From assembly GCF_029893805.1 (NCBI RefSeq), contig NZ_JARXYP010000002.1, positions 5,642,001 to 5,706,000 on the forward strand: 64,000 nt of DNA, given 5' to 3'. The first letter of the stretch is position 1. Every line of letters begins with the position of its first letter. This DNA comes from Streptomyces sp. SAI-135 (lineage in GTDB: Bacteria; Actinomycetota; Actinomycetes; Streptomycetales; Streptomycetaceae). Below the pieces are notes generated by a model that was not told the DNA's origin, did no database searches, and saw only the letters and a program-made list of their open reading frames with translations. The position numbers were made by a program, and so were the translations under genes. This document shows, piece after piece, positions 9,507 through 17,564 of this stretch.

Positions 9507-9946
9507 GGCCGGTACCCCCCGGGCGGGATGCGGCGGGCGACCATCACCCGGTTCCAGTTGTTGATGGCGACGACCAGCCCGATGAGATGGGCGAGCCGGA
9601 CCTCGTCGAAGTGCCGCGCGGCGGTGTCGTACACGTCGTCCGGCACGAAACCGTCGGTGAGGACGGTCACCGCCTCCGTCAGCGCGAGCGCGGCCCGCTC
9701 CCGCTCGTCGAAGACGCCCTCCGCCTCCTCCCAGGCGGCGAGCAGGTCCAGCTGCTTCTCGCTCACCCCCTGCTCGCGGGCGATGGCCAGATGCATGTCC
9801 AGGCAGAAGGCGCAGTGGTTGAGCTGCGAGGCCCGGATGACGACCAGTTCGGCGAGGGCCGGGTCGCCGAGCCCCTGTTTCGCGGTGGCGCTGAGCGCGG
9901 ACAGGGCCCGGCCGACCTGAGGGTCGAGAACGTCCGTACGGCTCAC
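9503..9946 (-). CDS. AhpD-like carboxymuconolactone decarboxylase family protein (copy 2)
   Basis: The GTG start at 9946 overlaps the previous gene's stop as GTGA, giving 147 residues. It has the family redox motif in SQLNHCAFCLDMH (CxxC plus downstream His). Proteins of this family act as alkylhydroperoxidase-like reductants or decarboxylases. It is a clear paralogue of the gene at 9943-10434, sharing RASQLNHCAFCLDMH, ALTEAVTVLTDGFVPD and a NxWNR ending. With the neighbours it forms a three-gene operon in which each junction overlaps by four bases. Confidence 0.88.
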   Translation of the reverse strand: MSRTDVLDPQVGRALSALSATAKQGLGDPALAELVVIRASQLNHCAFCLDMHLAIAREQGVSEKQLDLLAAWEEAEGVFDERERAALALTEAVTVLTDGFVPDDVYDTAARHFDEVRLAHLIGLVVAINNWNRVMVARRIPPGGYRP

Positions 9947-10434
9947 TGGTGCCGGCCCGCCTCGTAGTGCCCCGGCACCATGCGGCAGGTCACCCCGAAC
10001 CGGTTCCAGGCGTTGATCACCGTGATCGCGGCGATCAGCTGGGCCAGCTCGGCCTCCTCGAAGTGCTTGGCCGCGTGCTCGTACACCTCGTCCGGCACAA
10101 AACCGTCGGTGAGGACGGTGACCGCGTCGGTCAGTGCGAGGGCCGCGACCTCCTTCTCCGTGTAGAAGTGCTTCGACTCCTCCCACGCGCCCAGCTGGAT
10201 GATCCGCTCGACGCTCTCACCGGCCGCGAGGGCGTCCTTGGAGTGCATGTCGAGGCAGAACGCGCAGTGGTTGAGCTGCGAGGCGCGGATCTTCACCAGG
10301 TCCAGCAGCCGGGGGTCCAGGCCCCGCCGGGCGGCCGTGTCGAGGCGGAGCATCGCCTTGTAGACCTCGGGGGCGTGCTGGGCCCAGGCGAGTCGTGGGG
10401 TGTGTTCGGGAGCGTGGGTTTCCGCTGTGGTCAT
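9943..10434 (-). CDS. AhpD-like carboxymuconolactone decarboxylase family protein (copy 1)
   Basis: First gene of the minus-strand operon, 163 residues, starting 46 bases from the divergent MocR regulator. It contains the CxxC-His redox motif HCAFCLDMH within a longer conserved block. Family members reduce peroxides or act as carboxymuconolactone decarboxylases; no substrate can be read from sequence. The tandem duplication with 9503-9946 suggests a heteromer or two related functions. The short shared promoter region makes control by the MocR protein likely. Confidence 0.88.
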   Translation of the reverse strand: MTTAETHAPEHTPRLAWAQHAPEVYKAMLRLDTAARRGLDPRLLDLVKIRASQLNHCAFCLDMHSKDALAAGESVERIIQLGAWEESKHFYTEKEVAALALTDAVTVLTDGFVPDEVYEHAAKHFEEAELAQLIAAITVINAWNRFGVTCRMVPGHYEAGRHQ

Positions 10435-10480
10435 GCCTCGACCCTAGGAGCCAGGCAGCCCAGGAGTATGGTCCACTTCC

Positions 10481-11869
10481 ATGGCGAAATCCTGGGCCCC
10501 TTTCGGCGTGGACCTGCATCTGGACCCCACCGGCCCCGGCGTCCGGCGCGGCCTCACCGACGCCCTGCGCGAGGCCGTCCGCACCGGCCGCCTCGCCCCC
10601 GGCACCCGGCTGCCCTCCTCCCGCGCGCTCGCCGCCGACCTGGGCATCGCCCGCAACACCGTCGCCGACGCCTACGCCGACCTGGTCGCCGAGGGCTGGC
10701 TCACCGCCCGCCAGGGCTCGGCGACGCGGGTCTCGGACCGCACGGTCGTCCCGCCCGCCGGAGCCGCACCCCGGCCCCGCGAACCCGGGCGCCCCACCCA
10801 CAACCTCGTCCCCGGCACCCCCGACCTCGCCTCCTTCCCGCGCGCCGAGTGGCTCAAGGCGGCCCGCCGCGCCCTCGCCACCGCCCCCTACCAGGCCCTC
10901 GACTACGGCGACCCCCGCGGCCGCGTCGAACTGCGCACCGCCCTCGCCGAGTACCTCTCGCGCGCCCGCGGGGTGCGCGCAGACCCCGACCGCATCCTGG
11001 TCTGCGCCGGGTTCTCGCACGGCCTGCGCCTGCTCGGCGCGGTGCTGCGGGCCCGGGGCGCCCGCACGGTCGCCGTGGAGTCGTACGGCCTCGACGTGCA
11101 CTGGAACCTGCTCGCGGCCGCCGGCCTGCGGACCGTGCCGCTGCCCTTCGACGAACGCGGCACGGACCCGGGGGAGTTGACCGACCAGGACGCGGTGCTG
11201 CTCACCCCCGCCCACCAGTTCCCGATGGGCGGCACCCTGCACCGCGACCGCCGTGCGGCCGTCGTCGAGTGGGCCCGCCGCACCGGCGGACTGGTCGTCG
11301 AGGACGACTACGACGGCGAGTTCCGCTACGACCGCCAGCCCGTCGGCGCCCTCCAGGGCCTGGACCCCGACCACGTCGTCCACGCGGGCACGGCCAGCAA
11401 GTCCCTGGCCCCCGGCCTGCGACTGGGCTGGCTGGTGCTGCCGCCCGGCCTCATGGAGGAGGTCCTGGCGGTCAAGGGCGGCATCGACACCTGCGGGTCC
11501 CTCGACCAGCTGACCCTCGCCGAGTTCCTGACCTCCGGGGCCTACGACCGCCATGTGCGCGCCGCCCGGCTGCGCTACCGGCGCCGCCGCGACGCCCTCG
11601 TCGCCGAACTCGCGCGGCGGGCCCCGCGGGTGCACGCCACCGGGATCGCGGCCGGGCTGCACGTGGTGCTGGGGCTCCCGCCGGGCACCGAGCAGCCGGC
11701 GCTGCGGGCGGCGGCCTGGCAGGGCCTCGCGGTCCACGGGCTGCACCGCTACCAGCACCCCGAGGCCGTCGTCGAGCGGCACGACGCGCTCGTCGTGGGC
11801 TACGGCACACCGCCCGACCACGCCTGGTCGGGAGCGCTGGAGGCACTGTGCGCGGTGCTGCCCGAATAA
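10481..11869 (+). CDS. MocR/PdxR family regulator (GntR HTH fused to aminotransferase fold)
   Basis: A 462-residue protein with a GntR-type winged helix-turn-helix at about residues 15-80 (LPSSRALAADLGIARNTVADAYADL). This is followed by a class I aminotransferase-like domain that binds PLP through the lysine in HAGTASKSLAPG (Lys307). MocR regulators use PLP or its adducts as the signal and often regulate a divergent operon. Here the divergent operon is the AhpD pair plus the PEP-mutase-like gene, with a 46-base intergenic region that must hold both promoters. The target is inferred from position. Confidence 0.92.
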   Translation: MAKSWAPFGVDLHLDPTGPGVRRGLTDALREAVRTGRLAPGTRLPSSRALAADLGIARNTVADAYADLVAEGWLTARQGSATRVSDRTVVPPAGAAPRPREPGRPTHNLVPGTPDLASFPRAEWLKAARRALATAPYQALDYGDPRGRVELRTALAEYLSRARGVRADPDRILVCAGFSHGLRLLGAVLRARGARTVAVESYGLDVHWNLLAAAGLRTVPLPFDERGTDPGELTDQDAVLLTPAHQFPMGGTLHRDRRAAVVEWARRTGGLVVEDDYDGEFRYDRQPVGALQGLDPDHVVHAGTASKSLAPGLRLGWLVLPPGLMEEVLAVKGGIDTCGSLDQLTLAEFLTSGAYDRHVRAARLRYRRRRDALVAELARRAPRVHATGIAAGLHVVLGLPPGTEQPALRAAAWQGLAVHGLHRYQHPEAVVERHDALVVGYGTPPDHAWSGALEALCAVLPE

Positions 11870-11948
11870 CGCCGGGCGATGCCGCTGTTCGCCTTACGGT
11901 CGGTATGGCTCACTCTGCCCACCTGTATCGGCAGCAACTGACCGACTC

Positions 11949-12818
11949 TCACTGAGTTCGTGCGGGGGATCGCGGAACGGAATGTGCCGGGGCCTCCCCG
12001 AACCTGGCCAGCGCCAACGCCCCCGCGACGGCCACCGCGAAACCCAGCACCGCCACCCACGCCAGCCCCTCCCGGGTGCGGTCCCCGAGCCACACCACCC
12101 CCACCAGCGCGGGCCCGATCGTCTCCCCGATCACCATCCCGGCGGTCGCCGTGGTCACCGACCCCCGCTGCAGCGCCGAGGTCAGCGACACGAACGCCGC
12201 TCCACCACCGACGAGGAGCGCATACGTCGCCGGATTGGCCACCAGCGCCGACGGGGCGAGCGAGTCGATCAGCCGCACCGCCACCTCGACCACCCCGAAC
12301 CCGAACCCTGCCCCCAGCCCGAGCGCCAACGCCCGCCCCCGGTCCGGCAGCCGTCCGCCCAGCAGCGCGAGTGCGAGCACCGCGAGAGCCGTCCCGAGCA
12401 TCGCGTACTTCAGGGCCGCCGAACCGCCGCGGTCGCCCTCGGTCCCGGACGCGATCCCCAGCAGTGCCATCCCGGCGCACACCACCCCGACCGCCGCCCA
12501 CTCGCCCCCGCGCAGCCGAACCCGCAGCAGCCGCGCCGACACCACCGCGGTCACCGCCAGACTCGACGCGAGCGCCGCGCCGACCGCGTAGATCGGGATC
12601 GACCGCAACGCGGCGATCTGCAACAGGAACCCCACCCCGTCCAGAGCGAGCCCCGCCAGATACCGCCACTGCCGCACCGCCCTCAGGAACAGCGTCACCG
12701 CGAACGCCGAGCCCTCGCCACCGCCCGCGTCCGCCGCCCGTGCCGCCATCGCCTGCAGCACGGTGGCCGTGCCGAAGCAGACCGAGGCACCGAGAGCACA
12801 CACCATTCCAAAGAGCAC
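11949..12818 (-). CDS. DMT/EamA-like transporter
   Basis: A 289-residue protein made almost entirely of about ten hydrophobic helices, the usual layout of the drug/metabolite transporter superfamily. The N-terminus MVCALGASVCFGTATVLQAMA and later repeated small-residue-rich helices fit the EamA fold. It starts with GTG at 12818. The gap 12819-12943 to the divergent lipoprotein gene holds a strong G-run. The 79-base gap 11870-11948 between this gene and the MocR gene shows nothing convincing. Substrate unknown. Confidence 0.82.
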   Translation of the reverse strand: MLFGMVCALGASVCFGTATVLQAMAARAADAGGGEGSAFAVTLFLRAVRQWRYLAGLALDGVGFLLQIAALRSIPIYAVGAALASSLAVTAVVSARLLRVRLRGGEWAAVGVVCAGMALLGIASGTEGDRGGSAALKYAMLGTALAVLALALLGGRLPDRGRALALGLGAGFGFGVVEVAVRLIDSLAPSALVANPATYALLVGGGAAFVSLTSALQRGSVTTATAGMVIGETIGPALVGVVWLGDRTREGLAWVAVLGFAVAVAGALALARFGEAPAHSVPRSPARTQ

Positions 12819-12830
12819 AAAGTGACCTTA

Positions 12831-12851
12831 GGGGAGGGGAGGGGAGGCGGG
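12831..12851 (+). other. Four consecutive G-tracts, potential G-quadruplex
   Basis: Three GGGG tracts separated by single A residues are followed by GG, C and GGG. The run lies between the divergent DMT transporter (start 12818) and the lipoprotein gene (12944), about 13 bases before the transporter start. Loop lengths of one base are favourable for a stable quadruplex in single-stranded DNA. No function is shown. Confidence 0.5.
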
Positions 12852-12943
12852 CCGCCTTCGGACAAGCTCTTACTGATCTCTAAGCTGTCCGCCGGACACA
12901 CGACACAGCAGGCCCACGGCCTGACCAAGGGGGAGACACGAAC

Positions 12944-13333
12944 ATGGCGGACGCACGCCGGCAACTTCGCTCGGGCACGGTCGCACTCGGCGGCGTGGGA
13001 CTGCTCGCCATGGCCCTGACCGCCTGCTCCTCCGACCCCGACAAGCGGTGTGTCGACCGCGACAGCTACACCCTCGGCAAGGGCTACCGGGTCGTCGCCG
13101 ACAAGAACTGCAAGTCCAGCACCTCGGTCAACGGCTCCTACTACTACGGCGGCAAGAAGAAGGGCTCCTGGGTCTCGGACGGCTCCTTCACCAAGTCCGG
13201 CAAGGGCTCCGGCAGTTCGTCGAGCAGCACGGGCGGCAGCGGCAGCGGGGGCAGCGGTGTCGACCGCGGTGGCTTCGGGAGCGGAGGCAGCGGCGACGGC
13301 GGCGGCGTCGGCAAGGGAAGCTCCGGCGGCTGA
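12944..13333 (+). CDS. Small Cys/Gly/Ser-rich lipoprotein, YgiB/DUF1190-like
   Basis: A 129-residue exported protein. An N-terminal hydrophobic run ends in a lipobox (LTAC, Cys about residue 28). The mature part has CVDRDSYTLGKGYRVVADKNC, two cysteines framing a region, then tyrosines with YYGGKKKG, and finally a long Gly/Ser-rich tail. This layout (short Cys pair, YYGG, Gly-rich tail) resembles the DUF1190 lipoproteins YgiB/YjfM that sit next to glutathionylspermidine-synthase-like ATP-grasp genes in enterobacteria. Here the ATP-grasp gene follows 17 bases later, which supports the comparison. Homology is proposed by eye only. Confidence 0.75.
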   Translation: MADARRQLRSGTVALGGVGLLAMALTACSSDPDKRCVDRDSYTLGKGYRVVADKNCKSSTSVNGSYYYGGKKKGSWVSDGSFTKSGKGSGSSSSSTGGSGSGGSGVDRGGFGSGGSGDGGGVGKGSSGG

Positions 13334-13350
13334 CGGCGGAGCCGAGCATC

Positions 13351-14535
13351 ATGCGCCGACACACCCTCACCCCCCGGCCCGGCTGGCAGCAGACCGTCGA
13401 GGCCCAGGGCCTCGTCTACCCGCTCACCCGCCACCCCGACGACTCCCTGCGCCCCTACTGGGACGAGAGCGCCTACTACTCCTTCACGCTCCCCGAGGTG
13501 GAGGCACTGGAGGAGACCGTCGAGAACCTCCACCGTATGTGCCTGGCGGCCGCCGACCACATCGTCACCGCGCACCGCTTCGCCGACCTCGGCATCACCG
13601 ACCCGCGGGTGGCCGAGGCGGTCGCCGAGTCCTGGCACCGGCGCGCCGAACTCCCCTCCGTCTACGGCCGCTTCGACCTCCGCCACGACGGCGACGGCCC
13701 GGCCAAACTGCTGGAGTACAACGCCGACACCCCCACCTCCCTCGTGGAGGCCGCCTCGCCCCAGTGGTTCTGGATGGAGGAGCGCTTCCCCGGCGCCGAC
13801 CAGTGGAACTCCCTCCACGAACGCCTCGTCGCCGCCTGGAAGAAACAGGCCGCCCTCCTGCCGCCCGGCAGCCCGCTCTACTTCGCGCACTCCAGTGCCG
13901 ACGAACTCGGCGAGGACCTCATGACGGTCGCCTACCTCAAGGAGACCGCAGAGCAGGCCGGCCTGGACACCGACTGGATCTCGATGGAGGAGATCGGCTG
14001 GGACCCCCTCTCCGGCCGCTTCGTCGACAACCAACTCCGCTTCATCCGCAGCTGCTTCAAGCTCTACCCCTGGGAGTGGCTCACCACGGACCGCTTCGCC
14101 ACCCACGTCCTCGACACCCTCGACAACGGCGGCGGCACTGGCAGCACCCTGTGGATCGAACCCGCCTGGAAGATGCTGCTCAGCAACAAGGCCCTCCTCG
14201 CGATCCTCTGGGAGCTGTACCCGGACCACCCGAACCTCCTGCCCGCCTACCTCGACGGCCCCCGGCACCTGGCCGCCACGACCGGCTACGTCGCCAAGCC
14301 GCTGCTCGGCCGCGAGGGCGCCGGAGTGACGGTGCACGAGCCCGGCACCGATGCACCGGTCCGTGAGGAGCCCTGCTGCTACCAGGAACTGGCCCCCCTC
14401 CCCGACTTCGACGGCAACCACGTGGTCCTCGGCGCCTGGGTCGTGGAGAACGAGCCGGCGGGCCTGGGCATCCGGGAGTCGTCCGGCTTGATCACCGACG
14501 AGTACGCACGCTTTTTGCCTCACGTGATCCTCTGA
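13351..14535 (+). CDS. Glutathionylspermidine synthase-like ATP-grasp amidoligase
   Basis: A 394-residue member of the GspS C-terminal/YgiC ATP-grasp family. It has the family motif LEYNADTPTSLVEA (about residue 125), metal/ATP-site acidic residues further on, and the glycine-rich KPLLGREGAGV near the C-terminus. The amidase domain of true glutathionylspermidine synthase is missing, and streptomycetes use mycothiol rather than glutathione. A different amine or peptide substrate is therefore likely. The start ATG at 13351 lies 17 bases after the lipoprotein gene, so the two are co-transcribed. The lipoprotein is a plausible partner or substrate. Confidence 0.88.
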   Translation: MRRHTLTPRPGWQQTVEAQGLVYPLTRHPDDSLRPYWDESAYYSFTLPEVEALEETVENLHRMCLAAADHIVTAHRFADLGITDPRVAEAVAESWHRRAELPSVYGRFDLRHDGDGPAKLLEYNADTPTSLVEAASPQWFWMEERFPGADQWNSLHERLVAAWKKQAALLPPGSPLYFAHSSADELGEDLMTVAYLKETAEQAGLDTDWISMEEIGWDPLSGRFVDNQLRFIRSCFKLYPWEWLTTDRFATHVLDTLDNGGGTGSTLWIEPAWKMLLSNKALLAILWELYPDHPNLLPAYLDGPRHLAATTGYVAKPLLGREGAGVTVHEPGTDAPVREEPCCYQELAPLPDFDGNHVVLGAWVVENEPAGLGIRESSGLITDEYARFLPHVIL

Positions 14536-14579
14536 GCGGGGCGGGCGGGGCGAGGCGAAGCAGGCGAGGCTAGGCGGGG

Positions 14580-14712
14580 TTCGGGCCTGTGGTGTGTGGG
14601 CGGGGGCCTGACCTCGGGGCGTGGGGGGCCTGGCCCCGGGTGCGTGGGCGGCGGGGCCTGGCCCCGGGTGCGTGGGCGGGGGCGTGGCCCCGGGTGCGTC
14701 GGTGGTGTGGGA
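14580..14712 (+). repeat. GC-rich tandem repeat, about 27 bp period, 3-4 degenerate copies
   Basis: Variants of GCGTGGGCGGGGCCTGGCCCCGGGT occur around 14597, 14622, 14643 and 14671. This is most of the long gap 14536-14980 between the ATP-grasp gene and the LLM oxidoreductase. The rest of the gap has no coding signal I trust; a GGAGG site precedes the next gene. Each GGCCTGGCC core could form a small hairpin, so the array may also end transcription of the upstream operon. Confidence 0.7.
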
Positions 14713-14980
14713 AGACCGCGGCCCCGGACCGCCTCTCCGGCGGCCGCCGACTGAAGCAGGCAGGACGATCGGGCCCCGTGACTTCCTATGAGCGCCCGAC
14801 GGAAAAAGCGTTGCCGCCCTCCACCCGCCCGCGTTACCGTCACCGCACTCTGACGCACACGCTCTCTTGAACCATCGCCGCAGAACGGGAGCAGGCCCGC
14901 GCACAGCGCGCGGTGCCACGGAGGGGCGGCACCGGATCCGGCCGACCGGCGGATCCCGTACGCCCTCCGGAGGACCCTCC

Positions 14981-15832
14981 ATGAACATCGGCCTCGGCCT
15001 TCCCATCGACGACCCCGCCCAGCTGCTGACCTGGGCCCGGCGCGCCGACGCGAGCCCCTTCCGCACCCTCGGCCTGCTCGACCGCCTCGTCTACGACAAC
15101 CCCGAGCCCCTCGTCACGCTGGCCACCCTCGCCGGTGCCACCTCCCGCATCCGCGTCCAGACCGAGGTGCTGCTCGCACCCCTCCACAACACCGCCCTGC
15201 TCGCCAAGCAGACCGCGACCCTGGACCGCCTCTCCGGCGGCCGCTTCACGCTCGGCATCGGTGTCGGAGGCCGCGAGGACGACTGCCTGGCCGCCGGCAT
15301 CGACCTCCACCGCCGTGGCCGCCGCCTCGACGAACAGCTGACCCTGCTGCGCCGCGCCTGGTCCGGCGAACCCTACGCAGAGGGTGTCGGCCCCATCGGC
15401 CCCGCTCCCAGCACCCCCGATGGCCCCGAGGTCCTGTTCGGCGGCTTCGCCCCCGCCGCCCTCGAACGCGTCGGCCGCTTCGGCGACGGCTTCCTCGGCG
15501 CCGCCCTGCCGCCCTCCTTCATGTCCAACCTGTTCCGCGACGCCGAAACGGCCTGGCAGAAGCACGACCGCCCCGGCCACCCCCGCCTGGTCGCCCAGGC
15601 CAACGTCGCTCTCGGCCCGGACGACACCGTGGACCGGGCCCGCCGCACGCTCCGCGACTACTACGCCTTCAGCGGCCACGTCGCGTACATGGAGGCCGGC
15701 CTGCTCACCACACCGCGGCAGATCCGTGAGACGGCCGACGCCTACTTCGGCATCGGCGCCGACGAGGTGATGCTCTACTGCTGGGCCTCGGACCCGGACC
15801 AGGTCGACCGCCTCGCCGACGCGCTGTTCTGA
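14981..15832 (+). CDS. LLM class flavin-dependent oxidoreductase
   Basis: The ATG at 14981 follows CGGAGGACCCTCC, a strong ribosome site, and gives 283 residues; the longer open frame from 14867 has no such site. It starts with the luciferase-like pattern MNIGLGLP and contains RIRVQTEVLLAPLHNTALLAKQTATLD and LGIGVGGRED, typical of F420- or FMN-dependent luciferase-like monooxygenases. The protein is slightly short for the family. It stands alone, with the glyA riboswitch region downstream. The cofactor (F420 or FMN) and substrate cannot be decided from sequence alone. Confidence 0.85.
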   Translation: MNIGLGLPIDDPAQLLTWARRADASPFRTLGLLDRLVYDNPEPLVTLATLAGATSRIRVQTEVLLAPLHNTALLAKQTATLDRLSGGRFTLGIGVGGREDDCLAAGIDLHRRGRRLDEQLTLLRRAWSGEPYAEGVGPIGPAPSTPDGPEVLFGGFAPAALERVGRFGDGFLGAALPPSFMSNLFRDAETAWQKHDRPGHPRLVAQANVALGPDDTVDRARRTLRDYYAFSGHVAYMEAGLLTTPRQIRETADAYFGIGADEVMLYCWASDPDQVDRLADALF

Positions 15833-15944
15833 CGTCCAGCGCACGCCACGGCTTCGAGGCCAGGAGCCCCCCGCCCGGCCTCGAAGCCGTCGCTCGCATG
15901 GTGGACGCCGCACAGGTGCCTCCCGACGTGGCCGGTAGGCTGGC

Positions 15945-16030
15945 CAGCAGGCCGTGACTGGCGCGCTGGGATGGGACGGACCATCGGGGAGCGGCCTGTG
16001 AGTGACCAAGTGCCGTGCGCCTGGGCCGAA
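15945..16030 (+). ncRNA. ZTP (pfl-motif) riboswitch controlling glyA
   Basis: The conserved blocks of the pfl/ZTP riboswitch are present in order: CGTGACTGGCG (15952-15962), ACCATCGGGGAGCG (15979-15992) and CGCCTGGGC (16017-16025). The outer stem is visible as CAGGCC (15948-15953) pairing with GGCCTG (15993-15998). The class binds ZTP/ZMP, which build up when 10-formyltetrahydrofolate is scarce, and commonly controls folate and one-carbon genes. It lies about 45 bases before the glyA start, the expected target. I did not run a covariance model. Confidence 0.92.
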
Positions 16031-16074
16031 CCGTGATCCGTGACCGCTTCAAGCCACGCAGCCCGGAGGCCGCC

Positions 16075-17526
16075 ATGTCAGAGCAGCAGCCCCTGTCCAC
16101 CGAGTCCACGGCCTTCCGCGCCGCCCTCGACGTGATCCGCGCCGTAGAGCCGCGCGTCGCCGACGCCATCGGCCAGGAGGTCCACGACCAGCGCGAGATG
16201 CTCAAGCTGATCGCCTCCGAGAACTACGCCTCCCCGGCCACTCTCCTCGCGATGGGCAACTGGTTCAGCGACAAGTACGCCGAGGGCACCGTCGGCCGCC
16301 GCTTCTACGCCGGCTGCCGCAACGTCGACACCGTCGAGTCCCTGGCCGCCGAGCACGCCAAGGAACTCTTCGGCGCCCGCCACGCCTACGTCCAGCCCCA
16401 CTCCGGCATCGACGCCAACCTCGTCGCCTTCTGGTCCGTCCTCGCCCAGCGCGTCGAGGTCCCCGCGCTCCAGAAGGCCGGCGTCCGTCAGGTCAACGAC
16501 CTCTCCGACGCCGACTGGGCCGAGCTCCGCCAGGCCTTCGGCAACCAGCGCATGCTCGGCATGTCCCTGGACGCCGGCGGCCACCTCACCCACGGCTTCC
16601 GCCCGAACATCTCCGGCAAGATGTTCGACCAGCGCTCCTACGGCACCGACCCCGCCACCGGCCTCGTCGACTACGAGGCTCTGCGCGCCTCGGCCCGTGA
16701 GTTCAAGCCGATGATCATCGTCGCCGGCTACTCGGCCTACCCGCGCCTGGTGAACTTCCGGATCATGCGCGAGATCGCCGACGAGGTCGGCGCCACGCTC
16801 ATGGTCGACATGGCCCACTTCGCCGGTCTCGTCGCCGGCAAGGTCCTCACCGGCGACTTCGACCCGGTCCCGCACGCCCAGATCGTCACCACCACCACCC
16901 ACAAGTCCCTGCGCGGCCCGCGCGGCGGCATGGTGCTGTGCGACGACTCCCTCAAGGACCAGGTCGACCGCGGCTGCCCGATGGTCCTCGGCGGCCCGCT
17001 CCCGCACGTCATGGCCGCGAAGGCCGTCGCCCTCGCCGAGGCCCGGCAGCCCTCCTTCCAGGACTACGCCCAGCGGATCGTCGACAACTCCCGCGCCCTG
17101 GCCGAGGGCCTGATGCGCCGCGGCGCCACCCTGGTCACCGGCGGCACCGACAACCACCTCAACCTGATCGACGTGGCCTCCTCCTACGGCCTCACCGGCC
17201 GCCAGGCCGAGGCGGCCCTGCTCGAGTCGGGCATCGTCACCAACCGCAACGCCATCCCGGCCGACCCCAACGGCGCCTGGTACACCTCCGGCATCCGCAT
17301 CGGCACCCCCGCCCTGACCACCCGTGGTCTCGGCACCGCCGAGATGGACGAGGTCGCCGGTCTCATCGACCGTGTCCTCACCACCACGGAGCCCGGCACC
17401 ACCAGCAAGGGCGCCCCCTCCAAGGCCCAGCACATCCTGGACCCGAAGGTCGCCGACGAGATCTCCCACCGGGCCACCGACCTCGTCGCCGGCTTCCCGC
17501 TGTACCCCGAGGTCGACCTCGGCTGA
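16075..17526 (+). CDS. glyA: Serine hydroxymethyltransferase
   Basis: PLP enzyme interconverting serine and glycine while loading tetrahydrofolate with a one-carbon unit, in the cytoplasm. The PLP lysine is in [14 protein letters not shown] (Lys277). Other family motifs are [10 protein letters not shown] and GYSAYPR. The ATG at 16075 follows CCGGAGG; an upstream GTG at 16015 lies inside the riboswitch and is not the start. At 483 residues it is about 60 longer than E. coli GlyA, owing mainly to an insertion around residues 120-165 (EVPALQKAG to RMLGMSL), as in other actinobacterial long forms. Its expression should respond to ZTP. Confidence 0.95.
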   Translation: MSEQQPLSTESTAFRAALDVIRAVEPRVADAIGQEVHDQREMLKLIASENYASPATLLAMGNWFSDKYAEGTVGRRFYAGCRNVDTVESLAAEHAKELFGARHAYVQPHSGIDANLVAFWSVLAQRVEVPALQKAGVRQVNDLSDADWAELRQAFGNQRMLGMSLDAGGHLTHGFRPNISGKMFDQRSYGTDPATGLVDYEALRASAREFKPMIIVAGYSAYPRLVNFRIMREIADEVGATLMVDMAHFAGLVAGKVLTGDFDPVPHAQIVTTTTHKSLRGPRGGMVLCDDSLKDQVDRGCPMVLGGPLPHVMAAKAVALAEARQPSFQDYAQRIVDNSRALAEGLMRRGATLVTGGTDNHLNLIDVASSYGLTGRQAEAALLESGIVTNRNAIPADPNGAWYTSGIRIGTPALTTRGLGTAEMDEVAGLIDRVLTTTEPGTTSKGAPSKAQHILDPKVADEISHRATDLVAGFPLYPEVDLG

Positions 17527-17564
17527 CCGGCGTCCCCTCTTGAGTTGTCAAAGAACAGTGACTC

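Noticed and set aside
11904-11954. 16-codon open frame between the MocR and DMT genes
   Set aside because: Too short to support, no ribosome site, no resemblance to a leader peptide.
14580-14712. CRISPR-like array
   Set aside because: Units are adjacent and degenerate without unique spacers, and no cas genes are present.
16015-16074. Upstream GTG start extending glyA by 20 codons
   Set aside because: The GTG lies inside the riboswitch core and has no ribosome site; ATG 16075 follows CCGGAGG.
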